From DASSFG01 sp035547915 (GTDB lineage Bacteria > Planctomycetota > Planctomycetia > Pirellulales > JAICIG01): a stretch of DNA of 64,000 nt. Location: NCBI GenBank assembly GCA_035547915.1, contig DASZTS010000110.1, positions 62,001 through 126,000 of the forward strand, in the 5' to 3' direction. The notes under the pieces are model-generated. The model had not been told where the DNA came from and did no database searches. It saw only the letters and a program-made list of their open reading frames with translations. Made by a program: the position numbers and the translations under genes. Below, piece by piece: positions 28,343 to 36,388 of this stretch; positions within the stretch are counted from its first letter, which is position 1, and the number at the start of each line of letters is the position of its first letter.

Positions 28343-28441
28343 GAGCAACCGACAAAACCGGATCGAGCTCAAAAAGCAATCGGCGTTTCACGTCCGATTT
28401 TGCCCACAGCGCTCGGGCTTCCGGGGGTGTGTCAGCCGCTC
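28343..28441 (+). repeat. Palindromic intergenic element, copy A
   Basis: About 99 bp, bounded by GAGC and GCTC, directly downstream of the thioredoxin-like gene and in its orientation. The first 28 bases are identical to those of copy B at 36238-36333 (the identity extends 3 bases upstream of the boundary), and ATCGGCGTTTC and TTTTGCC..CAGCGC blocks recur further in. The 3' arm (GTGTGTCAGCCGCTC) is a degraded complement of the 5' arm (GAGCAACCGACAAAACC). No transposase is encoded. Confidence 0.75.
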
Positions 28442-28454
28442 ACAAACCCACGCG

Positions 28455-28502
28455 ATGGCCGTCTCGATCATCATCCCTACGTTGAACGAGCGGTCATCGT
28501 GA
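28455..28502 (+). pseudogene. Relic of a GT2 glycosyltransferase start
   Basis: ATG 28455 opens a 15-codon frame reading MAVSIIIPTLNERSS before a TGA. VSIIIPTLNE is the classical N-terminus of family 2 glycosyltransferases, and the start is at the position expected for the family. Nothing after it in any frame reads as the rest of such a protein, so I take this as a truncated relic. It starts 14 bp past copy A of the palindromic element. Chance similarity of a short peptide is possible. Confidence 0.4.
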
Positions 28503-28687
28503 TGCAATCAGCGCGCGCGAATTGCCACTGCGGACGCGCGGCTGTTTGTTTGCGGCGATACGCGCTTACGGATCAATGGCGTGTGGTAGATCAAGCATTT
28601 GGCTCCGAGCGCGATCATTAGCGTTCTGCCGGTCGATCGAAGCCCGGTCGTTTCGCGCGTTTTACACGCGGCGATCGGCCACGGTCG

Positions 28688-30610
28688 TCATCGCATGAGC
28701 ATGCGCCAGAGGAAAATCAGGGCGATCACGCCCAATGCAAGCAGCATTCCGACGAAAATCAGAAACCAAGGAGAGTCCCAGCGATTCTTCGTGCGGACGC
28801 TCTTCGTGGCGACGTTTTTGCCAGACAGCCGCGTGGAACCGGATAGCGCGCCCGCCTTGAGACCGCTGGCGGGTGAACTGCCCAGCGGAGGCGATAGCAT
28901 AGCTGAGTCGGCGGCGAGAAGATTATCCAACAACCCGCCTCCGGAAAGCGGTCCAGGCAGGCCATCGAGCAACGCATCGGCGGCCGACTTCGGCGCCGGC
29001 TCCAATCCGGCCGATGCCGATGATGTTGCGGCCGGCGTGCCTGCCGGCGGAGCGGCACCGGGCGCGCCGCGCGAGTTTGGCGGTCCGCCGGGCGTTCCCT
29101 TGATCGACGAGCCGCCGGGCCGACGCACGGCATCCGCGACAGGTGCCTTAGCCGCAGCGCCCTTGATCGACGATCCGGGCGGCAACTTGTCGGAAGGCGC
29201 GGCCGCCGACGGGTTTTGGGACGGCGCTTGTGCGGCGGGCGCACCCTTGATCGACGAACCGAGGCTCTTGGCGACAGGAAGCTTGACCGATGATGTTCCG
29301 CCCGTTTTGGGCGGGGTGGGTTTGGCGCCGCTCGGCGGTGTCCCGCCTTGCTGGGGCCCACTTCTCTGCAATCCGCTCTTCTGCAATCCGCTCTTCTGAT
29401 CCTGCGCACGACGTTCGACGGTCGTCGTATCGCCTTTCGATGCGCGGGAAGCGTCTGCTGGTGAGTTCGCCGCGGGTTGCGGCGTGCGACCGCGCGGTTC
29501 GTCGTCCAGCGGCGCGAGCGTCAGCTCTTCGTCCGCCGAGTAACGCGGAGCGGCGCTCACGGAGGTGAGTCCGGCGTCGAACCGATTGACCCATTCGGCG
29601 AGCGCGCTGCTCGTCTCGGCCGCGGTCTGGTAGCGAGCGGCTGCCGATTTGGCCATCATCCGTCGGCAGATCTCCACCAGCCCCGCCGGCACATCGGGCC
29701 GTTTTGCCGAGATCGGCGGCGGTTCCTTGGATTGGTGCATGAGCACACGCTGTGCGAGTGTGCCGTCGGGAAACGGCGGGTGTCCCGTGAGCGCGAAATA
29801 AAGTGTGCAACCCAGGCTATAGAGGTCTGCCCGCGGGTCGACGAGATGGCTGTCGAGCGCCTGTTCGGGTGCCAGGTAATCGACGGTGCCCAGCATCCGC
29901 TCATCGTGGTCCTTGGTGAGCGAGGCATCGATGTCGTCCGAGGTGCGAGCCAACCCCATGTCGAGCAGCTTCACCACCTGCTTGGCGTCGATGAGCAGGT
30001 TGGCCGGCTTCACGTCGCGATGAATGAGGCCGGCCGCGTGTGCGTGGATCAATCCGTCGGCGGCCTGGCGGATGTAATCGGCGGCGACACGATACCCCAG
30101 CGGACCATCGCGCTCGACGACCATTTTGAGGTCGTGGCCTTCGATATATTCCATCACGAGATAGTGCAAGTCGCCGTCGTTGTCGACGTCGAAAGCGCGG
30201 ACGATGTTCGGATGGTCGAGCGAAGCGACGGCACGCGCCTCGCGATGGAAACGCGCCAGGTAGGATGAATCGTTGACGCGCTGCTTGGGAAGGACCTTGA
30301 TCGCCACGCGTCGCCGCATGAGCGGATGCTCGGCCAGGTAGACGCTGCTCATGCCGCCCGTGCCGAGATGATCGAGCAGCTTATACTTGCCAAGGAAGTA
30401 GCCCGCATGCCGGCCTTCCATGAGGCGTTTGCGCTGCCATTCGGTAATCAGGCCGACTTGGCCGAGATGCGAAGAGACGATCAGACTATCGTTGACGGCT
30501 TCGGCACCCTTATCCCGCTCGAGTTCGGAGAGTGAGCGGACGAGCTGCGACTTCTCGACCAGCCCGCTCCGTTCGACGGTCTCAAGAAATGTGCTGACCG
30601 ACAACTGCAT
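28688..30610 (-). CDS. Ser/Thr protein kinase with C-terminal membrane anchor
   Basis: A 640-residue protein. A 70-residue helical lead-in typical of planctomycete kinases is followed by the kinase domain (about 80-340): GTGGMSSVYLAEH, VAIKVLPKQ, HRDVKPANLL, DMGLA in place of DFG, and YLAPEQALD. A Pro/Ala-rich linker follows, with SGLQKSGLQRSG (from a 15-bp tandem repeat near 29370-29399) and three copies of GSSIKG. One membrane segment near the C-terminus (FLIFVGMLLALGVIALIFLW) ends in RMLMR, so the kinase faces the cytosol and the tail is nearly absent. ATG 30610 is chosen (MQLSVSTFLE). It probably phosphorylates cytosolic partners; targets are unknown. Confidence 0.9.
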   Translation of the reverse strand: MQLSVSTFLETVERSGLVEKSQLVRSLSELERDKGAEAVNDSLIVSSHLGQVGLITEWQRKRLMEGRHAGYFLGKYKLLDHLGTGGMSSVYLAEHPLMRRRVAIKVLPKQRVNDSSYLARFHREARAVASLDHPNIVRAFDVDNDGDLHYLVMEYIEGHDLKMVVERDGPLGYRVAADYIRQAADGLIHAHAAGLIHRDVKPANLLIDAKQVVKLLDMGLARTSDDIDASLTKDHDERMLGTVDYLAPEQALDSHLVDPRADLYSLGCTLYFALTGHPPFPDGTLAQRVLMHQSKEPPPISAKRPDVPAGLVEICRRMMAKSAAARYQTAAETSSALAEWVNRFDAGLTSVSAAPRYSADEELTLAPLDDEPRGRTPQPAANSPADASRASKGDTTTVERRAQDQKSGLQKSGLQRSGPQQGGTPPSGAKPTPPKTGGTSSVKLPVAKSLGSSIKGAPAAQAPSQNPSAAAPSDKLPPGSSIKGAAAKAPVADAVRRPGGSSIKGTPGGPPNSRGAPGAAPPAGTPAATSSASAGLEPAPKSAADALLDGLPGPLSGGGLLDNLLAADSAMLSPPLGSSPASGLKAGALSGSTRLSGKNVATKSVRTKNRWDSPWFLIFVGMLLALGVIALIFLWRMLMR

Positions 30611-30939
30611 CGTGCTGTTCCGGGACCGATGAGTTCCTCTGGCTCGTGCCGCTGTTGCCCAAGCGCGGCCGCGAAGCCAAAAGCGAGGCCGCCCTGCCAA
30701 AAAGCGCCGCCGCCGTGTACCAGAAGCGCTTTCGAAAACGGCCGAAATTCCCTTTATGCTTGCAGTTCCATTGTAACAAGGGCGCCGTTCTCGTGAAGTA
30801 GCCTAACCATCGACAGCGGCGCCGGGAGCACCTATTTTAGAACTGCCCCCAAACGGGCTGGCCTTGGTTTGCCGACGCTCGGCGGGCCGATGGGAGAATT
30901 GGGCCACTTGCCTGCTGAGACCATCCAAGGACATCGCGA
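30611..30939. other. 329-bp divergent intergenic region
   Basis: Lies between the kinase (minus) and soxB (plus). It holds a spaced inverted repeat GGCGCCG (30781-30787) / CGGCGCC (30817-30823) and no gene. On the minus strand TTGTTA (30779-30774) is followed 17 bp later by a weak TAAAGG, too poor to call as a promoter. Confidence 0.4.
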
Positions 30940-32178
30940 ATGCCGCTTCGTCTGTTGCGCCTGGGGCTGAGCCCAGAGTATGCCGAGCCCCGCATGTTCC
31001 GGCGGCATGAACGCCTACGCGGGGACTATGACGTGGTCATCATCGGCGCCGGCGGCCACGGGCTGGCAACGGCTTATTACTTGGCGCGCGACTACGGCAT
31101 CACGCGCGTGGCCGTTCTCGACAAAGGTTATCTGGGCGGGGGAAATACCGGACGGAACACGGCCATCGTGCGGGCCAATTACCTCACGCCGGAGGGTGTG
31201 CGGTTCTATCAGGAAAGCCTGCGCTTGTTCGCCGAGTTGTCGCAGGATCTCGATTACAACCTGTTCTATTCCGAGCGGGGGCATTTCACGCTCGCCCACA
31301 CGGAAGCCACACTGCGCACGATGCGCTGGCGGGCCGAGGTCAACCAGCACTTGGGCGTGGACAGCACGGTCATCGGCCCCGAAGAGATCAAGCGGATCTG
31401 CCCGCACATCGACCTCGACTGCGGCCACGCTCCGATTGTCGGCGCCCTGTGGCATCCGCCGGGCGCGATCGTGCGACACGATGCGGTGGCCTGGGCCTAT
31501 GCCCGCGAAGCCGATCGCCGCGGAGTCGAGATTCACCAGCAAACGGCGGTGACCGGCATCGACGTACGCGATGGCGAGGTCATCGGGGTGAACACCTCGC
31601 GCGGCTATGTTCGCACGGGCCGCGTCCTGTCGGCGGTGGCCGGGTACACGCCGCGCATCACGAGTATGGTCGGTCTGCGTACGCCGCTGGTCATTCAGCC
31701 GCTGCAAGCTTGCGTGACCGAACCGCTCAAACCGTGGCTCGACCAGATCGTCGTTTCGGCCAACCTGCACCTCTATGTCAGCCAATCCTCACGCGGCGAA
31801 CTGGTGATGGGGGCCTCGCTCGATCCCTACGAACTGCACTCCGAGCGATCGACGCTCGACTTTGTCGAGGGGCTGGCCGCGCACCTGCTCGATCTGTTTC
31901 CCTTCCTCTCCGACGTCAAGGTGAACCGGCAGTGGGCCGGCATGTCGGACATGACGCCCGACTTTTCACCGATCATGGGCAAGACGCCGGTGCGAGGGTT
32001 TTATCTCGACAGCGGCTGGGGGACATGGGGCTTCAAGGCCACGCCGGTATGCGGCACCACGATGGCGTACACGCTGGCGCATGACGACGAACATGAATTG
32101 ATCCGTCCTTTCCGCCTCTCGCGGTTCGCCGACTACGACCTGGTAGGCGAAAAAGGGGCCGCGTCGGTCGGGCACTGA
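30940..32178 (+). CDS. soxB: Sarcosine oxidase beta subunit-like FAD enzyme
   Basis: A 412-residue flavoprotein of the D-amino-acid-oxidase-like group, very close in pattern and length to the beta subunit of heterotetrameric sarcosine oxidase. It has a leading YDVVIIGAGGHGLATAYYLA dinucleotide motif, then GYLGGGNTGRNTAIVRANYL and a C-terminal GFYLDSGWGTWGFKATPVCG. In that enzyme it demethylates sarcosine with FAD and covalent FMN. The alpha, gamma and delta partners are not encoded beside it, so it may work alone or with a distant partner. A weak ribosome-binding site (aagga) precedes the ATG. Confidence 0.85.
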   Translation: MPLRLLRLGLSPEYAEPRMFRRHERLRGDYDVVIIGAGGHGLATAYYLARDYGITRVAVLDKGYLGGGNTGRNTAIVRANYLTPEGVRFYQESLRLFAELSQDLDYNLFYSERGHFTLAHTEATLRTMRWRAEVNQHLGVDSTVIGPEEIKRICPHIDLDCGHAPIVGALWHPPGAIVRHDAVAWAYAREADRRGVEIHQQTAVTGIDVRDGEVIGVNTSRGYVRTGRVLSAVAGYTPRITSMVGLRTPLVIQPLQACVTEPLKPWLDQIVVSANLHLYVSQSSRGELVMGASLDPYELHSERSTLDFVEGLAAHLLDLFPFLSDVKVNRQWAGMSDMTPDFSPIMGKTPVRGFYLDSGWGTWGFKATPVCGTTMAYTLAHDDEHELIRPFRLSRFADYDLVGEKGAASVGH

Positions 32179-32185
32179 GCGGGTT

Positions 32186-32803
32186 TCAATCCGCGTCAAA
32201 CACAGCAGCGACATCGATCGCGAAGCCCGCGAGCAAGACCGACGACGCGGAGTCTCCACGGCGAAACGTTCCGGCCTCGACGTAGGCCCCGTCCGCGAGT
32301 CGCAGTACGGTGACGGTCTCGTCCTCCGGGTTGACGAGCCAGTATTCCGGCACTCCGCCTTCGGCGTAATCTCCTCGCTTTTCGATCAGATCGCGAGAGG
32401 GCTTGTCGGGACTCACCACCTCCAACGCCAAGTCGGCGCCGGTCCAATAGCGGTTCTGCCGCCGCGGGTCGTCGGCCGAGAGTAGTAACAGCAGGTCCGG
32501 TTCGCGGAATTTGCCAGACCGAATCCTCAATCGCAACGCAGCAAAGCGGACTCGGCCGCCGCGAGGCCGCACGAAGCCGAGGAACGTTTCGTACAAGAAA
32601 GCCAAAATGGCTTGGTGGCGATCCGTCGGCGTCGGTAGCGGTTCCAAGCAGCCATCCGTGAATTCGATGAGCCGGTTCGTATCGTCCGTGAACACGAGGT
32701 ACTGCTCCTCGGTCCATGCGCCTTGCGGCGGCAGCACATCGACGAGCAAGTCCTTCCATGCTCGGGACGACCTATCGCTCGTGAAATCAGATGCAGCGGA
32801 CAT
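32186..32803 (-). CDS. Uma2 family endonuclease-like protein
   Basis: A 205-residue PD-(D/E)XK-like protein of the Uma2 (DUF820) family. It shows the family's FTDDTNRLIEFTDGCLEPLP start, the FREPDLLLL segment with the metal-binding EPD, LALEVVSPDKPSRD with the catalytic E, and VPEYWLVNPEDETVTVLRL. Uma2 proteins are numerous in planctomycetes and cyanobacteria and their biological role is unknown. It stands alone and converges on soxB with 7 bp between stops. Confidence 0.88.
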   Translation of the reverse strand: MSAASDFTSDRSSRAWKDLLVDVLPPQGAWTEEQYLVFTDDTNRLIEFTDGCLEPLPTPTDRHQAILAFLYETFLGFVRPRGGRVRFAALRLRIRSGKFREPDLLLLLSADDPRRQNRYWTGADLALEVVSPDKPSRDLIEKRGDYAEGGVPEYWLVNPEDETVTVLRLADGAYVEAGTFRRGDSASSVLLAGFAIDVAAVFDAD

Positions 32804-32912
32804 AGCTCTTAGGACCGCGGAATGTCTCCCGGCGAGTCCGAACCGGTGTTGCGGACCCGGGCTGGTGCGTTCGTCTCAACACAACTAACCATCATAGTCG
32901 AAGGCACACACG

Positions 32913-33755
32913 TCAGGTAACCTTGTCGCGGCGGTGCTTGGCGGCCGTGAGTAACTCGACGAGTGCGTCGTCGTCGCGCCGCTCGATGGCGGCGCGGAAT
33001 ACCGAGAGACATTCTTCGAACTGCCTGAGTGAGGCGAGTAACGGTTCGCGGTTGCCGACGAAGATCTGTCGCCATAGCTCGGGATCGCCCGCGGCGATAC
33101 GCGTGCAATCGCCCCAACCACCGGCGGTCAACCCCAACACCTCGTCGGGCGTGGCAGCCGCCAGGGCCGCTGCGACCAGATGTGGCACGTGACTGGTGGC
33201 CGCCAGCGCGCGGTCGTGTTCATCGGCCGCCATTTGCACGACCCGCGCGCCGAGGTTCAGCCAAAAGCCGCATAGGTCCTCTAGGTCGTCGGGACGTGTT
33301 GCCGCGACGGGCGTCACGACGACTACGCGGTCGACGAGCAGGTCGGCCTCCGCCGCGGCGGGTCCGCTGCGCTCGCTACCCGCGAGCGGATGACTGCCGA
33401 TGAACCGTACCCCGTTGGGCAACGAATCGTTCAGGTCCGCAACGATCCGGCCTTTCGTGCTCCCTACGTCGGTTATGAGCGCCTGAGGCCGACAGTGCGC
33501 TGCGACATGACGAACATCGTCGACAATGCGACCGACCGGCGTGCAGACGATCACCAAATCGGCCGCAGCGACACCTTCGGCGGACACCAGCGTCGAGGAC
33601 GTGATGGCTCCCATCTCCAGCGCCACACGCAGGCTCTCTGGGCGGCGGCCGATGCCGATCACCTGGCTGGCCAATTTGCGGCGGCGCAGGGCCAAGCCGA
33701 TGGAACCGCCGATCAGGCCTACGCCGAGAATGGCCACCGTGTCGAACCGCCGCAT
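32913..33755 (-). CDS. tyrA: Prephenate dehydrogenase
   Basis: A 280-residue enzyme of tyrosine synthesis: NAD(P)-dependent oxidation and decarboxylation of prephenate to 4-hydroxyphenylpyruvate. The Rossmann motif is VAILGVGLIGGSIGLALRRR. GSHPLAGSERSG carries the conserved catalytic-region histidine, and SHVPHLVAAALA and GGWGDCTRIAAGDPELWRQI are signature segments. ATG 33755 is preferred over TTG 33764 because GAGAGG lies 9 bp before it. It is 13 bp downstream of the GATase-like gene, so it is probably the last gene of a three-gene unit with a membrane FHA protein. Confidence 0.92.
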   Translation of the reverse strand: MRRFDTVAILGVGLIGGSIGLALRRRKLASQVIGIGRRPESLRVALEMGAITSSTLVSAEGVAAADLVIVCTPVGRIVDDVRHVAAHCRPQALITDVGSTKGRIVADLNDSLPNGVRFIGSHPLAGSERSGPAAAEADLLVDRVVVVTPVAATRPDDLEDLCGFWLNLGARVVQMAADEHDRALAATSHVPHLVAAALAAATPDEVLGLTAGGWGDCTRIAAGDPELWRQIFVGNREPLLASLRQFEECLSVFRAAIERRDDDALVELLTAAKHRRDKVT

Positions 33756-33768
33756 CGCGATCAACCTC

Positions 33769-35013
33769 TCACTTCTGCCCGACCGTCACGGTGAACGGAA
33801 AATTCTCGTTGGGCAGCTTGATGGCGGTGACGGTGTACTTCCAGTCGCCCGCCGCGGCATCGGTCAGATCGATGGTGATCGTACTCGTACCCTGCTTCTC
33901 TTGCTTCTTGCCGTCGGGACCCTCTACCGTGAGCTTCAACTCGGCGCCGGCGTTTTGGAAGCCGAGCACGAATTGCAGATGGCCCCCTTTGTCGGAATGA
34001 TAAACGCTCGTGGCCGACGGCTCGCCCGCCGATGCGCTAAAGAGATTCTTCTTGGCGGGCGAGAAGCCGCCTTGCACCATCGTTCGCTCGACCTTCGTCT
34101 CGACCTCGGCGGTCACCGCGGAGAACACCAGATACCGCAACAGCTTCAACTCGGTCTCGCTATTCTGTTTTTCGTTGTGGAACGACGTGAAGATGACCGT
34201 GCCGTCGTGTATCGGAAAGCGGACCATGAACGACGCCGATTGCTCGGCGCCTCCGTCCGTGGTGTACTTGCCGCGGAGATAGACCGTGACATCCTGTCCC
34301 TCGAAGCCGGCCGGAAACCATCCCGCCTGATCGAACTTCAGCGGCATCTCGCCGCCGATCAATTCACGCAGCCCGTCGTCAACGACTTCGGCGTTCAGGT
34401 CTTGTACCTTGCCTCGCGCGAGTTCCCTGGCGATCTCGGGAAAGGCCTTGGCCACCAATCGATAGTGCAGATCGGAAGCATACAGGGTGTGACCTTGCTC
34501 GACGAAGTGCCGCAGATTGTCGGCGACTTGCTGCAAAACCTCTTCGTTGCCCGTGTAGTCGTCGGCCCCGGCCCGTTCGCTGGCACCGATCCGCTCCTTG
34601 AGCCACGTGAGCGGCACACCGGAACAGGTCAGAAAGACGACGTCATAGTCGCCGATCTTTTCCTGATCGCGGAGATCCTCGAGATCGAACGCCGTATATT
34701 TGTAGCCTTCGCCCAAGCTTTTGAGCAGCCGGCCCATGTTGTCGTATCCGCCGGCCGGTGGAGTGACGCCCAGTCGCAGTTTTCGCTCCGGCGGCGGCGG
34801 TTCGCTCGGAGTTTCGTCGGGGACGGTGCGCAACTGTACCGCGGCGTCGGAGTTATCGGCCGGCGGCTGCTTACGATCGATGGCGAATACGAGGCCCAGC
34901 ACAAACAGCAACCCAAGCGCCAGGCCGACATCCACGAGAATCTGAAGCGAGCCTCGGCGTGCGTTGCGGCGCAAGGACGGACGGAGGGACGGCTTGTTTC
35001 GGGGGTGACTCAT
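33769..35013 (-). CDS. Membrane-anchored GATase-like protein, function unknown
   Basis: About 414 residues. A basic N-terminus and one membrane segment (VGLALGLLFVLGLVFA) are followed by an acidic Pro-rich stretch. Residues about 80-300 resemble a class I glutamine-amidotransferase-like fold of the type found in planctomycete membrane-associated proteins: LRLGVTPPAGGYDNMGRLL, DYDVVFLTCSG, LRHFVEQGHTLYASDLHY. The C-terminal 100 residues look like a secreted beta-sandwich domain (AGDWKYTVTAIKLPNENFPF). I do not recognise a specific family. ATG 35013 is preferred; a TTG at 35022 would overlap the upstream stop. Confidence 0.65.
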   Translation of the reverse strand: MSHPRNKPSLRPSLRRNARRGSLQILVDVGLALGLLFVLGLVFAIDRKQPPADNSDAAVQLRTVPDETPSEPPPPERKLRLGVTPPAGGYDNMGRLLKSLGEGYKYTAFDLEDLRDQEKIGDYDVVFLTCSGVPLTWLKERIGASERAGADDYTGNEEVLQQVADNLRHFVEQGHTLYASDLHYRLVAKAFPEIARELARGKVQDLNAEVVDDGLRELIGGEMPLKFDQAGWFPAGFEGQDVTVYLRGKYTTDGGAEQSASFMVRFPIHDGTVIFTSFHNEKQNSETELKLLRYLVFSAVTAEVETKVERTMVQGGFSPAKKNLFSASAGEPSATSVYHSDKGGHLQFVLGFQNAGAELKLTVEGPDGKKQEKQGTSTITIDLTDAAAGDWKYTVTAIKLPNENFPFTVTVGQK

Positions 35014-35018
35014 GATCT

Positions 35019-36152
35019 TCAACTCTTCTTCCTCGGCGGCGGTGGAGGTGGGATCGATCCGGGGGCCGCCGGCCGGGCAGGGGGCTTATCGGGCTTGCCG
35101 CCGGTTGTGCGCGGAGCAGGGGAGGGGGGGATTCCTTCCGGCCTCGACGGTGCCGCGGGTTTCGGCTGTGCCACCGGACGCGGCGGTGCTGTCGGACCGG
35201 GCGGTGCCGCCGGTGCCGGTTTGCGAACCGGTGGAGGCGGCGGGGCGGCGCGCACCTGGCCTTGAAACGCCGGCGAGATCGGTTCCTGCCCACCCTTGCG
35301 ACGTCTCTCGTTGAAGCGCACAAAGTTGGTGCCGAACTTGATCACATCGCCGTCGCTCAACACGGTGGGCTGCATCAGCGGCTGGTTGTTCAAACGCGTG
35401 CCGAGTTTCGACTGGTTGTCTTCCAACACGAAGGCACCGTTACTCTGCCGTACGATACGTACGTGTTCCGATTCGATTCCGGCGTTCATAGGTCCCAAGA
35501 ACGGTAACGGCAGATGGTCGCCGCGGCCGAGGGCCGTAACGGCACGACTAAGAATCAATTGCCGACCGGGACGATAGCCGTCGAGCACGGTGAGCCAAGC
35601 GTCTTTGAGCACAACCTGCACGAGGCCGATCAGCGCTCCGATCGCCGCTCCCAGGATCACGAACGCGGCGGCGCGGCTCGACATGCCCGAGCCGTGGGCC
35701 ACCAGATGCACGATGGGGTCGAAAAGCAAACCGCCCAGTAAGCCTCCCAACGCGCCGCCGATCAGTCCGTTGCGCAACTTACTGGCGGAGCGCTCGTACA
35801 GTCCCTCGACGATGCCGATGCCAATGCCGACGATCATCCAACCCGGCGCCCGGCCAAGGTAGGGATAGAGCAAGTCTCCTACGAAACTACCGAGTGCGCC
35901 GCCGAATCCTCCGGCCACGACGCCGGGCAAGGCCCGCATGGCGATTTGCGCGAGCTGCCCGTTCGCCAGCCCGGCGACGACGCTCAGGCCCAGGCCGATC
36001 GCCGCGCCGACAAGTGCCCCGATGGCGGCCACCTGTACCGAGCCGCCTGCCTGCCCGGCATGGAAGAAGAGAATCTCCGCCAGCAACCAACCCAGGAAGG
36101 CGCCCCATCCTCCTGCCAAGGCGCTGTAATAGACGATGCGGATAAAGGACAT
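35019..36152 (-). CDS. Glycine-rich membrane protein with FHA domain
   Basis: A 377-residue protein. The first 190 residues hold about five hydrophobic, glycine-rich segments with glycine-zipper character (GALVGAAIGLGLSVVAGLANG, GGALGGLLGGLLF). Residues about 200-285 form an FHA domain, which binds phosphothreonine: SEHVRIVRQSNGAFVLEDNQSKLGTRLNNQPL. The tail is almost wholly Pro/Ala/Lys-rich. A plausible role is docking of Ser/Thr kinase substrates at the membrane. The ribosome-binding site is agaggg before the ATG. It heads the run that ends with tyrA. Confidence 0.85.
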   Translation of the reverse strand: MSFIRIVYYSALAGGWGAFLGWLLAEILFFHAGQAGGSVQVAAIGALVGAAIGLGLSVVAGLANGQLAQIAMRALPGVVAGGFGGALGSFVGDLLYPYLGRAPGWMIVGIGIGIVEGLYERSASKLRNGLIGGALGGLLGGLLFDPIVHLVAHGSGMSSRAAAFVILGAAIGALIGLVQVVLKDAWLTVLDGYRPGRQLILSRAVTALGRGDHLPLPFLGPMNAGIESEHVRIVRQSNGAFVLEDNQSKLGTRLNNQPLMQPTVLSDGDVIKFGTNFVRFNERRRKGGQEPISPAFQGQVRAAPPPPPVRKPAPAAPPGPTAPPRPVAQPKPAAPSRPEGIPPSPAPRTTGGKPDKPPARPAAPGSIPPPPPPRKKS

Positions 36153-36194
36153 GCCACCCTCTGGTCGCCGCGGGACAGAACGCGCTATCAGGTT

Positions 36195-36200
36195 AGTATA
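36195..36200 (-). promoter_or_regulatory. Candidate -10 box of the FHA / tyrA unit
   Basis: TATACT on the minus strand, 43 bp before the FHA gene start, in the short gap next to palindromic element copy B. No good -35 is seen at the expected distance. Confidence 0.3.
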
Positions 36201-36237
36201 GGAGGCCGCGCTGCGAGTCGCACCACCCAGATGCCAA

Positions 36238-36333
36238 GAGCGACCGACAAAATCTGGATGCTGGGCGCTGCGGCAAAAAACAATCGCGAAACGCCGATTT
36301 TCGGAAAGCTCGATCCGGTTTTGTCGGTTGCTC
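36238..36333 (-). repeat. Palindromic intergenic element, copy B
   Basis: About 96 bp, bounded by GAGC/GCTC with nearly perfect terminal inverted repeats of about 21 bp: on the plus strand GAGCGACCGACAAAATCTGG (from 36238) matches the complement of TCCGGTTTTGTCGGTTGCTC (ending 36333). It lies 55 bp past the stop of the BshC-like gene in that gene's orientation, the same placement as copy A at 28343-28441. Confidence 0.8.
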
Positions 36334-36388
36334 TAAAGAATGGCAAAGCATCCGGCGGGATCGGTGGGCGAGACGGCCGACCCTCGCG

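Noticed and set aside
33526..35265. 579-codon plus-strand frame
   Set aside because: Runs antisense through tyrA, the GATase-like and FHA genes, all of which have clear protein motifs on the minus strand.
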